Positions 27,401-35,583 are shown, counted from the stretch's first letter. The stretch: DNA of 64,000 bases from Cardiobacteriaceae bacterium (GCA_030525785.1 JAUNEA010000001.1:248001-312000), one strand, 5' to 3'. The notes: a model not told the origin generated them from the sequence alone. Program-made: numbers and translations.

Positions 27401-28123
27401 CCCAACTGGGACAGTAGCCAATTTGTTGGCATTGCCCAGCAGCCTCCTATTCTAAAGCCTTTACCCTATCTTGTTATTGTGATTGATGAATTGGCGGATA
27501 TGATGATGGTGGTAGGGAAAAAAGTGGAAGATTTGATTGCGCGAATTGCTCAAAAAGCACGCGCAGCAGGTATCCATTTGATTTTGGCAACCCAACGACC
27601 ATCAGTTGATGTTTTAACAGGCTTGATAAAAGCCAATGTACCTTCTCGCATTGCCTTCCAAGTCTCGAGCAAAATCGATTCGCGCACCATTTTAGATGCG
27701 CAAGGCGCTGAGAGCCTGTTGGGGCATGGTGATATGTTATTTGCACCTACGGGCAAGCCGACTATGCGTGTGCATGGTGCATTTATCTCTGATAGTGAGG
27801 TTGATGCGCTCACCAAATACCTGCGTACACAAGGTGAGCCTGAATACGAAGAAGCTATTACACAGCCTGTTCCCCCAGCCAGTATGGGCGCTTTTGGTGC
27901 GAGTGAAATCGATGGCGAACAAGATGAACTCTTTGATCAAGCCGTTCATGAAGTTTTGGCAAGTGGTAAAACCTCGATTTCTTATGTACAACGTAAGCTC
28001 AGCATTGGTTATAACCGCGCTGCCAAGCTGATAGAAACAATGGAACGGGCAGGGATTTTATCTCGTGCTAACGATAGAGGCGTTCGCCAGATTCTTATCG
28101 AGCGTAACCCGTTTGACGATTGA
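24425..28123 (+). CDS. ftsK: DNA translocase FtsK
   Basis: FtsK anchors at the division septum and pumps DNA toward dif for chromosome dimer resolution. The 1232-residue protein has membrane helices in about residues 18-180 and a proline/threonine-rich linker to about 730. A RecA-type motor follows with Walker A GTTGSGKS near 889-896 and Walker B VIVIDELAD near 1013. The C-terminal winged helix (about 1165-1227) has TSISYVQRKLSIGYNRAA. The linker contains near-identical repeats that begin with PQSALVEP, encoded by palindrome copies. It heads the ftsK-lolA-rarA series. The end is complete. Confidence 0.96.
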   Translation: MTDSYSNWQFYLKRITSEVWSMMLLVMAGLVLITLLGYYPTDPGWSTSGLTHQAPKHVFGSTGAYVADALLSLLGFAAYWLPIGMVHIAWQIVRSPSGLEGELVLWRLAGLAASTLVLSCILALHLDHPINSIAQTGGGLIGQVIGIALLHLFLPHHVLWIYLLLFFFSATVLFNLQWLNISYALGKLLANRAFQTLNPDASEDEVIRFQEPSSSQAEHRLSAAQRSPSTLMENPDPMPISEPKSASISAPFSWQRFNEESEQRSEPREEASNAIPEETVGFFAPKAFSVPLSDMPTLLSEISHGDYFPPAPETLITPPKPASHNTPTHEPQQIVEPITPAEVSVVESSLASEAPTVTTTPIATQPITTSTTNPTPPSLTSTNEPVAQSALPEPVAPLMADSPEETISVTVAPMSSNPTEPESIEPLEPIIEIPAHTSVRIKIKPMSRPIQRPFVTETPMVFQPIAVAPESSPETVKTNTHVKPTTQSALVEPTVVSPITPTAPVMPAPIAAPVITPTSTPQSALVEPTVVTPVTATPVTPAPVAPVIHTIPTPPTTPQSALVEPTVVSPITPTAPVTPAPIAAPVITPTPQSALVEPVMEEMSAILESVSVDNLADPAFWEELEHALEPEESSPLEQSALLEEEIIPPVVSAISVTTVASVSEPTATPVMAEVVVAEPVTPVVPAPVISATEEPTPIKEAIPLTIPAPTPKIPPISPQSALQTKSIAPNPYPDEYLLPSMHLFKLDTSLSAGYSDEELDEMANLLEHALRSYRIQASVANIEQGPVVTSFEIDPAAGTKGSQISNLDRDLARSLSVPSLRVVEVLPGKPYIGLEIPNRHRSMVHFRTILESPAYQAQTSPLTMVLGCNISGEPVVTNLGAMPHLLVAGTTGSGKSVGINVMLASMLCKAKPDELKLILIDPKMLEMSMYEGIPHLITPVVTDMNDAENALKWAVAEMERRYQLMSGLKVRKIDEFNQIIKDAQARGEVVYDPNWDSSQFVGIAQQPPILKPLPYLVIVIDELADMMMVVGKKVEDLIARIAQKARAAGIHLILATQRPSVDVLTGLIKANVPSRIAFQVSSKIDSRTILDAQGAESLLGHGDMLFAPTGKPTMRVHGAFISDSEVDALTKYLRTQGEPEYEEAITQPVPPASMGAFGASEIDGEQDELFDQAVHEVLASGKTSISYVQRKLSIGYNRAAKLIETMERAGILSRANDRGVRQILIERNPFDD
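25885..26220 (+). repeat. Imperfect tandem repeats in the FtsK linker
   Basis: Four units, each beginning CACAAAGCGCTTTGGTTGAG or close to it, start near 25880, 25987, 26097 and 26197. Units one and three are almost identical over about 95 bases. The last unit has the palindrome changed to AAAGCGCC. Confidence 0.85.
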
Positions 28124-28179
28124 CCCATCAAAGCGCTTTGTAAAGCCTAAGCAACACAACAGCATCTAAAGGAGCTTAC

Positions 28180-28797
28180 ATGAAAAAATATCTCTTATCT
28201 TTCCTTGCATTAGCCAATTTGGTTTATGGGCAAAGCATTGAGCAACTAGAGCAATATTTCCAACAAACGCAAAGCCTTGAGGCGGATTTTGTGCAACGTG
28301 TTGGCAAAGCCGATAAAAGCAAAGTCAGCAGTGGGCATATGCTTTTGAAAAAGCCTCAATATTTCCTTTGGGATTACCAAAAACCCAATGTGCAACAAAT
28401 TGCAGGCGATGGTGTGAAGGTTTACCACTATGATGCCGATTTAGAACAAATGACCATTCATCAGCCTGAACAGCTCATTGGCAACGTTGCTTTAACACTT
28501 CTCAGCAGCGAAAAGCCTCTGCGCCAAAGCTTTTTCATCAGCTCAACAGGCAGTGCGCCATTTTTAAGCGAAAATGCGCCCAATAGCGTGATTTATCGCC
28601 TCTCACCAACCGTTTCACAAAGCGAATACAAAGCGCTTTGGGTGAGTTTTCAGCAAGAGCAATTGAGCAAAGTTTTGATTGATAACGGCGACAATTTAAC
28701 CGAGCTGAGTTTCAGCCAAATCAAGCGTAACCATCAGATTGATAATAAGCGCTTTGTGTTGAACGTGCCAAAAGGAACCGATATTGTCGGCGAATAA
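28180..28797 (+). CDS. lolA: Outer membrane lipoprotein carrier protein LolA
   Basis: LolA shuttles lipoproteins across the periplasm from LolCDE to LolB. The 205-residue protein has a signal peptide MKKYLLSFLALANLVYG. The mature start SIEQLEQYFQQTQSLEADFVQ follows, then SSGHMLLKKPQYFLWDY, the hydrophobic cradle strands of the family. It lies between ftsK and rarA, the conserved gammaproteobacterial order, with AAAGGAGC as ribosome binding site. Two palindrome copies lie in the second half of the gene. Confidence 0.92.
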   Translation: MKKYLLSFLALANLVYGQSIEQLEQYFQQTQSLEADFVQRVGKADKSKVSSGHMLLKKPQYFLWDYQKPNVQQIAGDGVKVYHYDADLEQMTIHQPEQLIGNVALTLLSSEKPLRQSFFISSTGSAPFLSENAPNSVIYRLSPTVSQSEYKALWVSFQQEQLSKVLIDNGDNLTELSFSQIKRNHQIDNKRFVLNVPKGTDIVGE

Positions 28798-28830
28798 ATC
28801 AAACCTCAAAGCGCTTTGACCCTTCATGCC

Positions 28831-30126
28831 ATGAAACAAGCCTCTCTCTTTGCGCAAGATGCGCTGCGTAAAGCCCATGCGCCATTGGCAGAGAAATTAC
28901 GTCCACGCACGCTTGATGATTACATCGGACAACAACATTTGCTGGGCGAAGGAGAAATGCTTCATCATGCCCTAGCTGCCCAGCAGCCTTTTTCGATGTT
29001 GCTTTGGGGTGAGGCTGGCTGTGGCAAAACCACACTCGCCCAATTGCTGGCTGATGGTTTTGCCTGCCATTATGTAGCATTGTCTGCGGTTTTTTCAGGT
29101 GTCAAAGATATTCGAGAGGCGGTACAGCAAGCCGAAAATCAAAGCGCTTTGGGGCAAAGAACGGTGGTGTTCATCGATGAAATCCATCGTTTTAACAAAG
29201 CCCAACAGGATAGCCTTCTGCCTTATGTAGAAAATGGCACGTTTACCCTCATTGGCGCAACGACTGAAAATCCCAGTTTTCACCTCAATCCTGCGCTACT
29301 TTCGCGTTTACGCGTCTTACGCCTCAATCCTTTGAATGAGGAAGAAATGATGCAGGTCATCACGCGTGGCCTTCATTTTTTGGGAATTTCCTTACCAACA
29401 AACACTATAAAATTAATGGCTTATCATGCCAACGGAGATGCACGGCAAGCCTTGAATCTCTTAGAACAAAGCGCTTTGGCAACTCGACAAGGTCTCAGCG
29501 CCGAACAAGCTATCCAACAAATTCTGCGCGATCGCCCTAAAACCATCGATACTTATGAATTACTCTCTGCCTTTCACAAATCTTTGCGTGGCTCAAGTGT
29601 TGATGGGGCGATGTATTGGCTAGCGAGGTTGATTGAAAGTGGAACCGACCCATTGCTCATTGCACGGCGTATGCTTTGTGTTGCCAGTGAAGACATTGGC
29701 AATGCCGATCCCAATGCGCTGAATCTTGCCTTAAATGTTTACCAAACCTACCAATGCTTGGGCAGCCCTGAAGGTTATCTGGCACTGGCACAAGGTGTGA
29801 CTTATCTCGCTCTAGCCCCCAAAAGCAATGCCAGCTATTTGGCATTACAAAGCGCTTTGGCTTACGTTCGACAAAATCCTGCTCATGCCGTACCGCCTCA
29901 TCTGTGTAATGCACCCACGCAATCCCAACGCAATTTAGGCTATGCCCAAGCTTACCGTTATGCCCACGATGAGCCTCATGCTTATGCTGCTGGCGAGCGT
30001 TATCTTCCGCCAGAACTCAGCAATCTACGTTTTTATTATCCTAACGAACGTGGCTTTGAACGCAAACTATCGGAGAAATTAGCTTATCTTCAAGCCCTTG
30101 ATGAGCAAGCTCAGAAGTTTGGTTAA
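28831..30126 (+). CDS. rarA: Replication-associated recombination ATPase RarA
   Basis: RarA (MgsA) is a clamp-loader-like AAA+ ATPase that acts at stalled replication forks. The 431-residue protein has LRPRTLDDYIGQQHLL, Walker A WGEAGCGKTTL, Walker B VVFIDEIHRFNK and sensor 1 IGATTENPSF, plus the C-terminal tetramerisation region. I chose the ATG at 28831. A TTG at 28816 inside a palindrome copy is in frame. No Shine-Dalgarno is visible before 28831, and the palindrome occupies that position. The gap to lolA is 33 bases. Confidence 0.94.
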   Translation: MKQASLFAQDALRKAHAPLAEKLRPRTLDDYIGQQHLLGEGEMLHHALAAQQPFSMLLWGEAGCGKTTLAQLLADGFACHYVALSAVFSGVKDIREAVQQAENQSALGQRTVVFIDEIHRFNKAQQDSLLPYVENGTFTLIGATTENPSFHLNPALLSRLRVLRLNPLNEEEMMQVITRGLHFLGISLPTNTIKLMAYHANGDARQALNLLEQSALATRQGLSAEQAIQQILRDRPKTIDTYELLSAFHKSLRGSSVDGAMYWLARLIESGTDPLLIARRMLCVASEDIGNADPNALNLALNVYQTYQCLGSPEGYLALAQGVTYLALAPKSNASYLALQSALAYVRQNPAHAVPPHLCNAPTQSQRNLGYAQAYRYAHDEPHAYAAGERYLPPELSNLRFYYPNERGFERKLSEKLAYLQALDEQAQKFG

Positions 30127-30195
30127 CCCCAAACTCCAAAGCGCTTTGCCTCTCATCACTCTGCTGTTTCTCCACCACTTGACTATCTAAACCAT

Positions 30196-30223
30196 AAAAA
30201 AACCCCCCATCATGAGAGGTTTA
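30196..30223 (-). terminator. greA terminator
   Basis: On the minus strand AAACCTCTC pairs with GGGGGGTTT (two G-T pairs) and runs into a T-tract. Confidence 0.8.
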
Positions 30224-30247
30224 TCAAAAAGAGGTTGGTTGCCGATG

Positions 30248-30727
30248 CTATTCGTAAAAAACTTCCAGAATATCAAGCGTTCTTTTACCATTTGGAATCA
30301 CAACCTGAACGGTTTCTCCTGCCTCTTTCCCCATCAACGCACGAGCAATAGGAGAAGTATTAGAGATTTTATTCAGATTCAAATCCGCCTCATCTTCGCC
30401 CACAATTTGATAACGCAACACTTCGCCACTATCCACATCTTCCATTTCAACCGTTGTGCCAAAAACCACTTTGCCTGTGTTTTTTAACGTGGTTACATCA
30501 ATAACATTGGCATTGCTCAGCTTGTATTCCAATTCTTTGATACGACCTTCAATAAATCCTTGTTGCTCACGAGCCGAATGATATTCAGCGTTCTCTTTTA
30601 AATCGCCTAACGCGCGAGCTTCGGCAATGGCTTCAATGATACGAGGGCGTTCTTGGGTTTTGAGTCTTTCCAGCTCAGCTTTGAGCGCTTCAGCGCCATT
30701 TTTCGTCATCGGAATTTTGGTACTCAT
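30248..30727 (-). CDS. greA: Transcription elongation factor GreA
   Basis: GreA rescues backtracked RNA polymerase by stimulating transcript cleavage. The 159-residue protein has the N-terminal coiled coil with the acidic tip [15 protein letters not shown] (about 42-56) and the globular C-terminal domain ending [13 protein letters not shown]. Length is standard. Its leader contains a strong terminator hairpin (30765-30798) between promoter and start codon, discussed separately. carB, often just upstream, lies 9 kb away here. The gene carries no palindrome copy. Confidence 0.97.
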   Translation of the reverse strand: MSTKIPMTKNGAEALKAELERLKTQERPRIIEAIAEARALGDLKENAEYHSAREQQGFIEGRIKELEYKLSNANVIDVTTLKNTGKVVFGTTVEMEDVDSGEVLRYQIVGEDEADLNLNKISNTSPIARALMGKEAGETVQVVIPNGKRTLDILEVFYE

Positions 30728-30764
30728 TGTTGTTCCTTTGGGTTGTCGTTCAAGGTTTAACCAT

Positions 30765-30798
30765 AAAAAAACAAGCCCCAGCTTGCACCAGAGCTTGT
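30765..30798 (-). terminator. Terminator inside the greA leader
   Basis: On the minus strand CAAGCTC pairs with GGGCTTG (one G-T pair) and runs directly into seven T. With a start near 30815, transcription stopping here would give an RNA of about 50 nt. E. coli greA has a comparable leader terminator that yields the GraL RNAs. Confidence 0.75.
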
Positions 30799-30821
30799 GT
30801 GAACCTAAAAAATTGGGCGTT

Positions 30822-30849
30822 ATTATAACGAATTTATCCTGACGTTCAA
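30822..30849 (-). promoter_or_regulatory. greA promoter
   Basis: On the minus strand TTGAAC (30844-30849) and TATAAT (30822-30827) are separated by 16 bases. The expected start is about 88 bases before the greA ATG. Confidence 0.75.
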
Positions 30850-31031
30850 GCCAATTAATTATTAATAATTTGATTTATATATAAAAAACAAATTAATTCT
30901 TCTTTTACTCAAAGCGCTTAATACAAACTTCTGCAAAAGCTTGCATTAAGCCAATCATTTGCGATACATTGCCGATATGTAAGTTGATAGCAACTTTACA
31001 TGATTCAACCAAAAATATAGAGGATTCTTCA

Positions 31032-32531
31032 ATGGAAAAATTGGTTAGTGAATTAAATGGAATTATCTGGAGTCCAGCCCTCATCTGGCTATGTTTGGGC
31101 GTGGGTTTGTTGTTTTCAATCAAAACACGTTTTGCGCAAGTACGCCATTTCAAGGAAATGTGTCGTTTGTTGATTCAGCGTAACGATAGTGCAGAAGGCG
31201 TGAGTTCTTTCCAAGCATTAACGATGGCATTATCAGGTCGTGTGGGTGCAGGTAATATCGCAGGGGTTGCAGCTGCTATTGGCTTTGGCGGGCCAGGTGC
31301 TATCTTTTGGATGTGGATGATGGCTTTCTTAGGAGCAAGCACAGCGTATGCAGAATCAACCTTAGCGCAGATTTACAAAGTTCAAGACCATGGTCAATAT
31401 CGCGGTGGCCCTGCCTATTATCTTGACCGTTACTTCAATAAACCTTGGTTTGGCGTTGTCTTTGCCATCGCCATGTTGCTGGCGTGTGCTATTTTCTTAC
31501 CAGGCGTACAATCCAATGCCAGCACAGGCTCTATTACCAAAGTGTTCGGCGATGGTGAAATCATTGCTACCAGCTTTGGCGATATTGGCATCAATCGCTT
31601 GATTGGCTTGGCGTGCATCTTGATTTTACTCGGCATGATTATTTTTGGTGGCGTAAAGCGCATTGCTAAATTCACCGAAGTCATCGTTCCTTTCATGGCG
31701 CTTGGCTACATCATCATTGCGCTTTTGGTCGTGTTCGTGAATATCGATAAACTGCCCGCGGTTATCAGCCTTATCTTCAACGATGCCTTCACGGCACAAG
31801 CTGGCTTAGGCGCTGCCATTGGCTGGGGGGTTAAGCGTGGGGTTTATTCTAACGAAGCAGGACAAGGCACAGGTCCTCACCATGCCGCTGCCGCCGAAGT
31901 AGATCACCCAGCACAACAAGGTTTGGTGCAAGCGTTCTCCGTTTATATCGATACTCTGTTTGTTTGCTCCGCAACTGCCTTCATGATTTTAATCACCAAC
32001 AGCTACAACGTGGTTGATGGTAACGGCGTTTTCTTGGTGCAAAACTTAGCGACTGATACCAACATCAATGGCCCACAGTTTACTCAAATCGCAACCTCAA
32101 GTGTCTTTGGTAAATTTGGTCCAATTTTCACCTCTATTGCCCTATTCTTCTTCACCTTTACCACTATTTTGGCGTATTACTACATCTCTGAAACCAACGT
32201 TGCCTACTTACTGCGCAATAACCGTAAGCATTATGATGTTGGCATGTTTTGGGTGCGTGTGGTGGTGATGTTCTCAGTGGCTTATGGTGCAGTAAATAGC
32301 TCAGGCTACATCTGGGAGATTGGTGATATTGGCGTAGGTTTAACTGCATGGCTTAATATCGTAGGCATTGTCATCATTTTGTTCAGCTCACAGCCAACCA
32401 TCAAGGCTATGCGCGACTATGAAGAGCAAGTCAAAGCTGGCGCAAAGCGCTTTACCTTTGACCCACAAAAACTTGGCATTAAAGGCGCAACTTTCTGGGA
32501 AGAGCGTTTGAAAAAAGAAAATCGCTCTTAA
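31032..32531 (+). CDS. Sodium:alanine/glycine symporter (AGCS family)
   Basis: The 499-residue inner membrane protein has about ten to eleven hydrophobic segments. Family segments include ALSGRVGAGNIAGVAAAIG (about 74-92), GGPGAIFWMWMMAFLGAST and RGVYSNEAGQGTGPHHAAAA (about 273-292), which are typical of sodium-coupled alanine or glycine carriers. I chose the ATG at 31032, after AGAGGAT; an earlier in-frame start at 30969 would add an implausible non-membrane tail. It is divergent from greA, across an AT-rich gap, and followed by a terminator. Only one palindrome copy lies in the gene, near its end. Confidence 0.9.
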   Translation: MEKLVSELNGIIWSPALIWLCLGVGLLFSIKTRFAQVRHFKEMCRLLIQRNDSAEGVSSFQALTMALSGRVGAGNIAGVAAAIGFGGPGAIFWMWMMAFLGASTAYAESTLAQIYKVQDHGQYRGGPAYYLDRYFNKPWFGVVFAIAMLLACAIFLPGVQSNASTGSITKVFGDGEIIATSFGDIGINRLIGLACILILLGMIIFGGVKRIAKFTEVIVPFMALGYIIIALLVVFVNIDKLPAVISLIFNDAFTAQAGLGAAIGWGVKRGVYSNEAGQGTGPHHAAAAEVDHPAQQGLVQAFSVYIDTLFVCSATAFMILITNSYNVVDGNGVFLVQNLATDTNINGPQFTQIATSSVFGKFGPIFTSIALFFFTFTTILAYYYISETNVAYLLRNNRKHYDVGMFWVRVVVMFSVAYGAVNSSGYIWEIGDIGVGLTAWLNIVGIVIILFSSQPTIKAMRDYEEQVKAGAKRFTFDPQKLGIKGATFWEERLKKENRS

Positions 32532-32535
32532 CCCC

Positions 32536-32572
32536 TAAAGCGCTTTGACCTCAGCTTGTCGCAAAGCGCTTT
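32536..32572. repeat. Pair of palindrome copies after the symporter gene
   Basis: AAAGCGCTTTG at 32537-32547 and CAAAGCGCTTT at 32562-32572 lie 14 bases apart, just after the stop codon and before the T-tailed terminator at 32577. They could pair with each other. Confidence 0.7.
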
Positions 32573-32576
32573 CCCT

Positions 32577-32613
32577 ACCCTCTTGGTCACCTAAACCAAG
32601 AGGGTTATCTTTT
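32577..32613 (+). terminator. Intrinsic terminator of the symporter gene
   Basis: ACCCTCTTGGT (32577-32587) pairs perfectly with ACCAAGAGGGT (32595-32605). The loop is seven bases and TATCTTTT follows. Confidence 0.88.
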
Positions 32614-32638
32614 CCCAAATCAAGCATAAGGAGACACT

Positions 32639-33214
32639 ATGGCGATTAGTTTACAAAAAGGCGGTAACGTCAGCCTCAGCAAACAAGACCCCAATCTCAA
32701 GCAATTATTGATTGGCTTGGGCTGGGATACTCGCCAAACCGCAGGCACTGATTTTGACCTAGATGGCAGTGCGTTTTTGTTAAACAGCAATGGTAAAGTT
32801 CGTTCTGAGGCGGATTTTATCTTCTACAATCAACTTCAATCCGCTGATGGTAGCGTAGAACACTCTGGCGACAATCGCACAGGAGCAGGCGATGGCGATG
32901 ATGAAACTCTATTGATTCGCTTAGATAAACTCTCTCCTGATGTTGAAAAAATTGCCATCACGGTCACCATTCATGATGCGGCCTCTCGTGGGCAAAATTT
33001 TGGACAGGTCAAAAGCGCTTTTGTGCGTTGCATCAATCAAGAAACAGGCGAAGAACTGGCACGTTTTGATTTATCTGAAGATGCTTCCGTTGAAACCGCG
33101 ATGATTTTTGGCGAAATTTACCGCCATCAAGGGGAGTGGAAGTTCCGCGCTGTTGGTCAGGGCTTTGCCGATGGGCTACTTGGTTTAGCACGATACTATG
33201 GCGTTCCTCTATAA
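32639..33214 (+). CDS. TerD-family protein
   Basis: The 191-residue protein fits the TerD/CABP family: an N-terminal [30 protein letters not shown] with calcium-binding acidic residues, and [12 protein letters not shown] later. TerD-type proteins are linked to tellurite resistance, phage inhibition and stress response, usually in ter gene clusters. Here it stands alone: no terZ, terA, terB or terC is seen, and ppa follows after 33 bases. A role as a general stress protein is inferred only from the family. A GGAG ribosome binding site precedes the ATG. Confidence 0.9.
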   Translation: MAISLQKGGNVSLSKQDPNLKQLLIGLGWDTRQTAGTDFDLDGSAFLLNSNGKVRSEADFIFYNQLQSADGSVEHSGDNRTGAGDGDDETLLIRLDKLSPDVEKIAITVTIHDAASRGQNFGQVKSAFVRCINQETGEELARFDLSEDASVETAMIFGEIYRHQGEWKFRAVGQGFADGLLGLARYYGVPL

Positions 33215-33247
33215 TGCTCTTTTCTCAACCAACACAAGGAATCACTT

Positions 33248-33778
33248 ATGGCTGATTTTAATAAAATTCTTGACGCTGGCGATGTCGATTCTGGCATCAT
33301 CAATGTCGTTGTGGAAATTCCCACAGGCTCTAACCACAAAATCGAGTGGGATAGACGCTTAGGCGCGTTCAAATTGGATCGTATCGAGCCTGCCATTTTT
33401 GCCAAGCCCACCAACTATGGCTTCATTCCCCAAACCTTAGATGAAGATGGCGATGAACTTGATGCTCTCATCATCACCGATCAACCTCTCACCACTGGCA
33501 TCTTCCTCAAAGCTCGCGTAATTGGCGTCATGAAATTCGTTGATGATGGCGAAGTGGACGATAAAATCGTGGTTGTTCCTGAAGATGACCGTAATACAGG
33601 AAACGCCATCAAAGCGCTTTCTGATTTACCAGCACAACTCATCAAACAAATCGAGTTCCATTTCAATCACTACAAAGCACTCAAAAAACCAGGCTCTACC
33701 GTTGTCCAACATTGGGGCGATATCGAAGAAGCCAAAGCCGTCATCAAAGAAAGCCAACATCGCTGGACTCAACAATAA
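33248..33778 (+). CDS. ppa: Inorganic pyrophosphatase
   Basis: The cytoplasmic enzyme hydrolyses pyrophosphate and pulls biosynthetic reactions forward. The 176-residue family I protein has the metal-binding signature DEDGDELDAL at 65-74, along with EIPTGSNHKIEWD, TNYGFIPQT and VVPEDDR. Length is standard. AAGGAATCACTT precedes the ATG. Its stop codon TAA overlaps the first base pairs of the 276-bp inverted-repeat element that follows. Confidence 0.96.
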   Translation: MADFNKILDAGDVDSGIINVVVEIPTGSNHKIEWDRRLGAFKLDRIEPAIFAKPTNYGFIPQTLDEDGDELDALIITDQPLTTGIFLKARVIGVMKFVDDGEVDDKIVVVPEDDRNTGNAIKALSDLPAQLIKQIEFHFNHYKALKKPGSTVVQHWGDIEEAKAVIKESQHRWTQQ

Positions 33779-34052
33779 AGCGCTTTGATAACGTTAATAC
33801 TTAAAGATGTAAGGGTATCTCTATTGGGGGACGTTGTCCCCCAAGCCCCCTACAAGGGGTGTTACACCCCTTGACCCCAGAGCATTAAAAAGTAAAACCC
33901 CCCACGCAAAACAAAGTTTTGGTGGGGGGTTTTACTTTTTAAAATACTTTGCGGGGTTCAGGGGGTCTCAGACCCCCTGATGGGGTTCGGGGCAAAGCCC
34001 CGAGTAAAGTTATCTCTACGCCTTTTAAGTATTAACGTTATCAAAGCGCTTT
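33777..34052. repeat. 276-bp composite palindromic element with 29-bp terminal inverted repeats
   Basis: The ends 33777-33805 and 34024-34052 are perfect 29-bp inverted repeats. Each begins with AAAGCGCTTTG and continues ATAACGTTAATACTTAAA. Inside are five hairpins in a row: 33824-33844 (9-bp stem), 33853-33873 (9 bp), 33885-33942 (21-bp perfect stem with a further 6-bp inner stem), 33958-33980 (10 bp) and 33988-34002 (6 bp). G and C runs dominate the stems. No coding frame is evident. It sits between convergent ppa and gmk and may be a MITE-like or REP-like unit, or an elaborate two-way terminator. Confidence 0.88.
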
Positions 34053-34057
34053 TAGGT

Positions 34058-34672
34058 TTAGGCAAGTAATTGGTCGATGAGGGTTTGATGGTCTGGTTGG
34101 CAGCGTTGGCGTTCGAGTCTTGCAGCGAGAATAAGGCTTTGGAGTTGCAGCGTTGCGGTACGTAAATCATCGTTTACAATCAGATAATCGAATTCATCAT
34201 AATGGCTGATTTGTTCACTGGCTTGTCGCATACGTTCTGCAACCACCTCAGCATCATCTAAGCCACGATGTGTAAGGCGTGAGCGTAGGATTTGGATAGA
34301 AGGGGGCAGTAGGAAAACGGTTCGCACATCAGGTCTTAAGCTTCGAACACGTCTTGCTCCCTGCCAATCAATGTTCAAAATTACATCAATCCCACGACTC
34401 AAGCGACTTTCGATTTCCGTATTGGACGTTCCATAGCAGTTACCAAATACTTCAGCGTGCTCTAAAAAATCGCCAGCGTCCACCATCTTTTTAAACTGCT
34501 CAGGCGAGACAAAGAAATAATGTTTACCATGTTCTTCTCCCATACGCGCAGGTCTTGTGGTATGAGAAACCGACTCCACGACATTATGTTTCAGCGCCTC
34601 AATAACCTCGCGGATTAAAGTTGTTTTACCGCCACCCGATGGTGCGGCAACAATCCATAATTGCCCTCTCAT
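34058..34672 (-). CDS. gmk: Guanylate kinase
   Basis: Gmk phosphorylates GMP to GDP. The 204-residue protein has the P-loop APSGGGKT at residues 10-17, SVSHTTRPARMGE for GMP binding and HYFFVSPEQF. DVILNIDWQGARRV follows in the middle. Length is normal. The stop lies close to the end of the 276-bp palindromic element. rpoZ and spoT, frequent neighbours of gmk, are not here. Confidence 0.96.
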   Translation of the reverse strand: MRGQLWIVAAPSGGGKTTLIREVIEALKHNVVESVSHTTRPARMGEEHGKHYFFVSPEQFKKMVDAGDFLEHAEVFGNCYGTSNTEIESRLSRGIDVILNIDWQGARRVRSLRPDVRTVFLLPPSIQILRSRLTHRGLDDAEVVAERMRQASEQISHYDEFDYLIVNDDLRTATLQLQSLILAARLERQRCQPDHQTLIDQLLA

Positions 34673-34734
34673 AGTGTTTCCTTATCTAAACTTCAAGGGG
34701 CAAATTTTAACAAAGCGCTTTGCACAGTGCAGAC

Positions 34735-35583
34735 TTAATCATCAGCAAGAGAGAGAACATAGGCATACACGGCCTTTTTATTTGCGCCATGATGCTCAGC
34801 TAAGAGTTGGGAAATACTCTTTGCGCCTAAGCCTGCTTGGTATAAATCACGAGCAAAATCTTGCCAGTTATCATTTTCTTGCGTATAACCCTCTAACACC
34901 AAAACAAACTCTCCACGCGCATGGTACTCATCTTCTGCTAACCAAGAACTTGCCTCGCCCACTTGCAAAGCAACAATTTGCTCAAACTGCTTGGTCAGCT
35001 CACGAGCGATGGTCAAACGGCGCGTGGCAGGATAAAGCGCTTTCATCTCGGCTAATGTTTCTGCAATACGATGCGGCGTTTCAAAAAAGACGGTGGTATA
35101 AGCCGTGTTGATAAAGTTTTCCAAAAAGCGCTTCCTGTCTCCTGCTTTAGACGGGATAAAACCCGCAAAACAAAAAGTATCCGCAGGCAAGCCTGAAGCT
35201 GATAAGGCTGCTAAAATGCTACTGGCTCCAACAATAGGACACACCCGAATACCAGCCTCATGCGCAGCACGAGTAAGCCAAAAGCCTGGATCCGCAACCA
35301 ATGGTGTACCAGCATCGCTGATAAAAGCTATGTGTTCACCTGCTTGCAAACGCGCAAGGAGCTTGACTGTAGCTTGGTGTTCATTGTGTTGATGGAGTGG
35401 GAAAAGCGCTTTGTGGATACCATAGGCGCTGAGGAGCTTTTGAGAAACGCGCGTATCTTCACAAGCAATGGCATCAACCGTGCGCAAAATATGCAAGGCG
35501 CGTGAGGAAATATCGTCTAAATTGCCAATGGGCGTGGCAACCATGTATAAAATGCCGCTTTGGGTATTATCTTTAGGGTTCAT
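34735..35583 (-). CDS. rsmI: 16S rRNA C1402 2'-O-ribose methyltransferase
   Basis: RsmI methylates C1402 in the 16S rRNA decoding centre. The 282-residue protein has LYMVATPIGNLDDIS near the start, IACEDTRVS, LISDAGTPLVADPG (here FISDAGTPLVADPG) and SGLPADTFCFAGFIP, all typical of the tetrapyrrole methylase fold of this family. Its ATG on the minus strand (35581-35583) overlaps the ATG of the divergent yraN gene. That adjacency of rsmI and yraN is common in gammaproteobacteria. Confidence 0.95.
   Translation of the reverse strand: MNPKDNTQSGILYMVATPIGNLDDISSRALHILRTVDAIACEDTRVSQKLLSAYGIHKALFPLHQHNEHQATVKLLARLQAGEHIAFISDAGTPLVADPGFWLTRAAHEAGIRVCPIVGASSILAALSASGLPADTFCFAGFIPSKAGDRKRFLENFINTAYTTVFFETPHRIAETLAEMKALYPATRRLTIARELTKQFEQIVALQVGEASSWLAEDEYHARGEFVLVLEGYTQENDNWQDFARDLYQAGLGAKSISQLLAEHHGANKKAVYAYVLSLADD

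Noticed and set aside
35468-35581. Longer N-terminus for yraN
   Set aside because: The extra residues are antisense to the conserved rsmI start region and do not resemble the YraN family.
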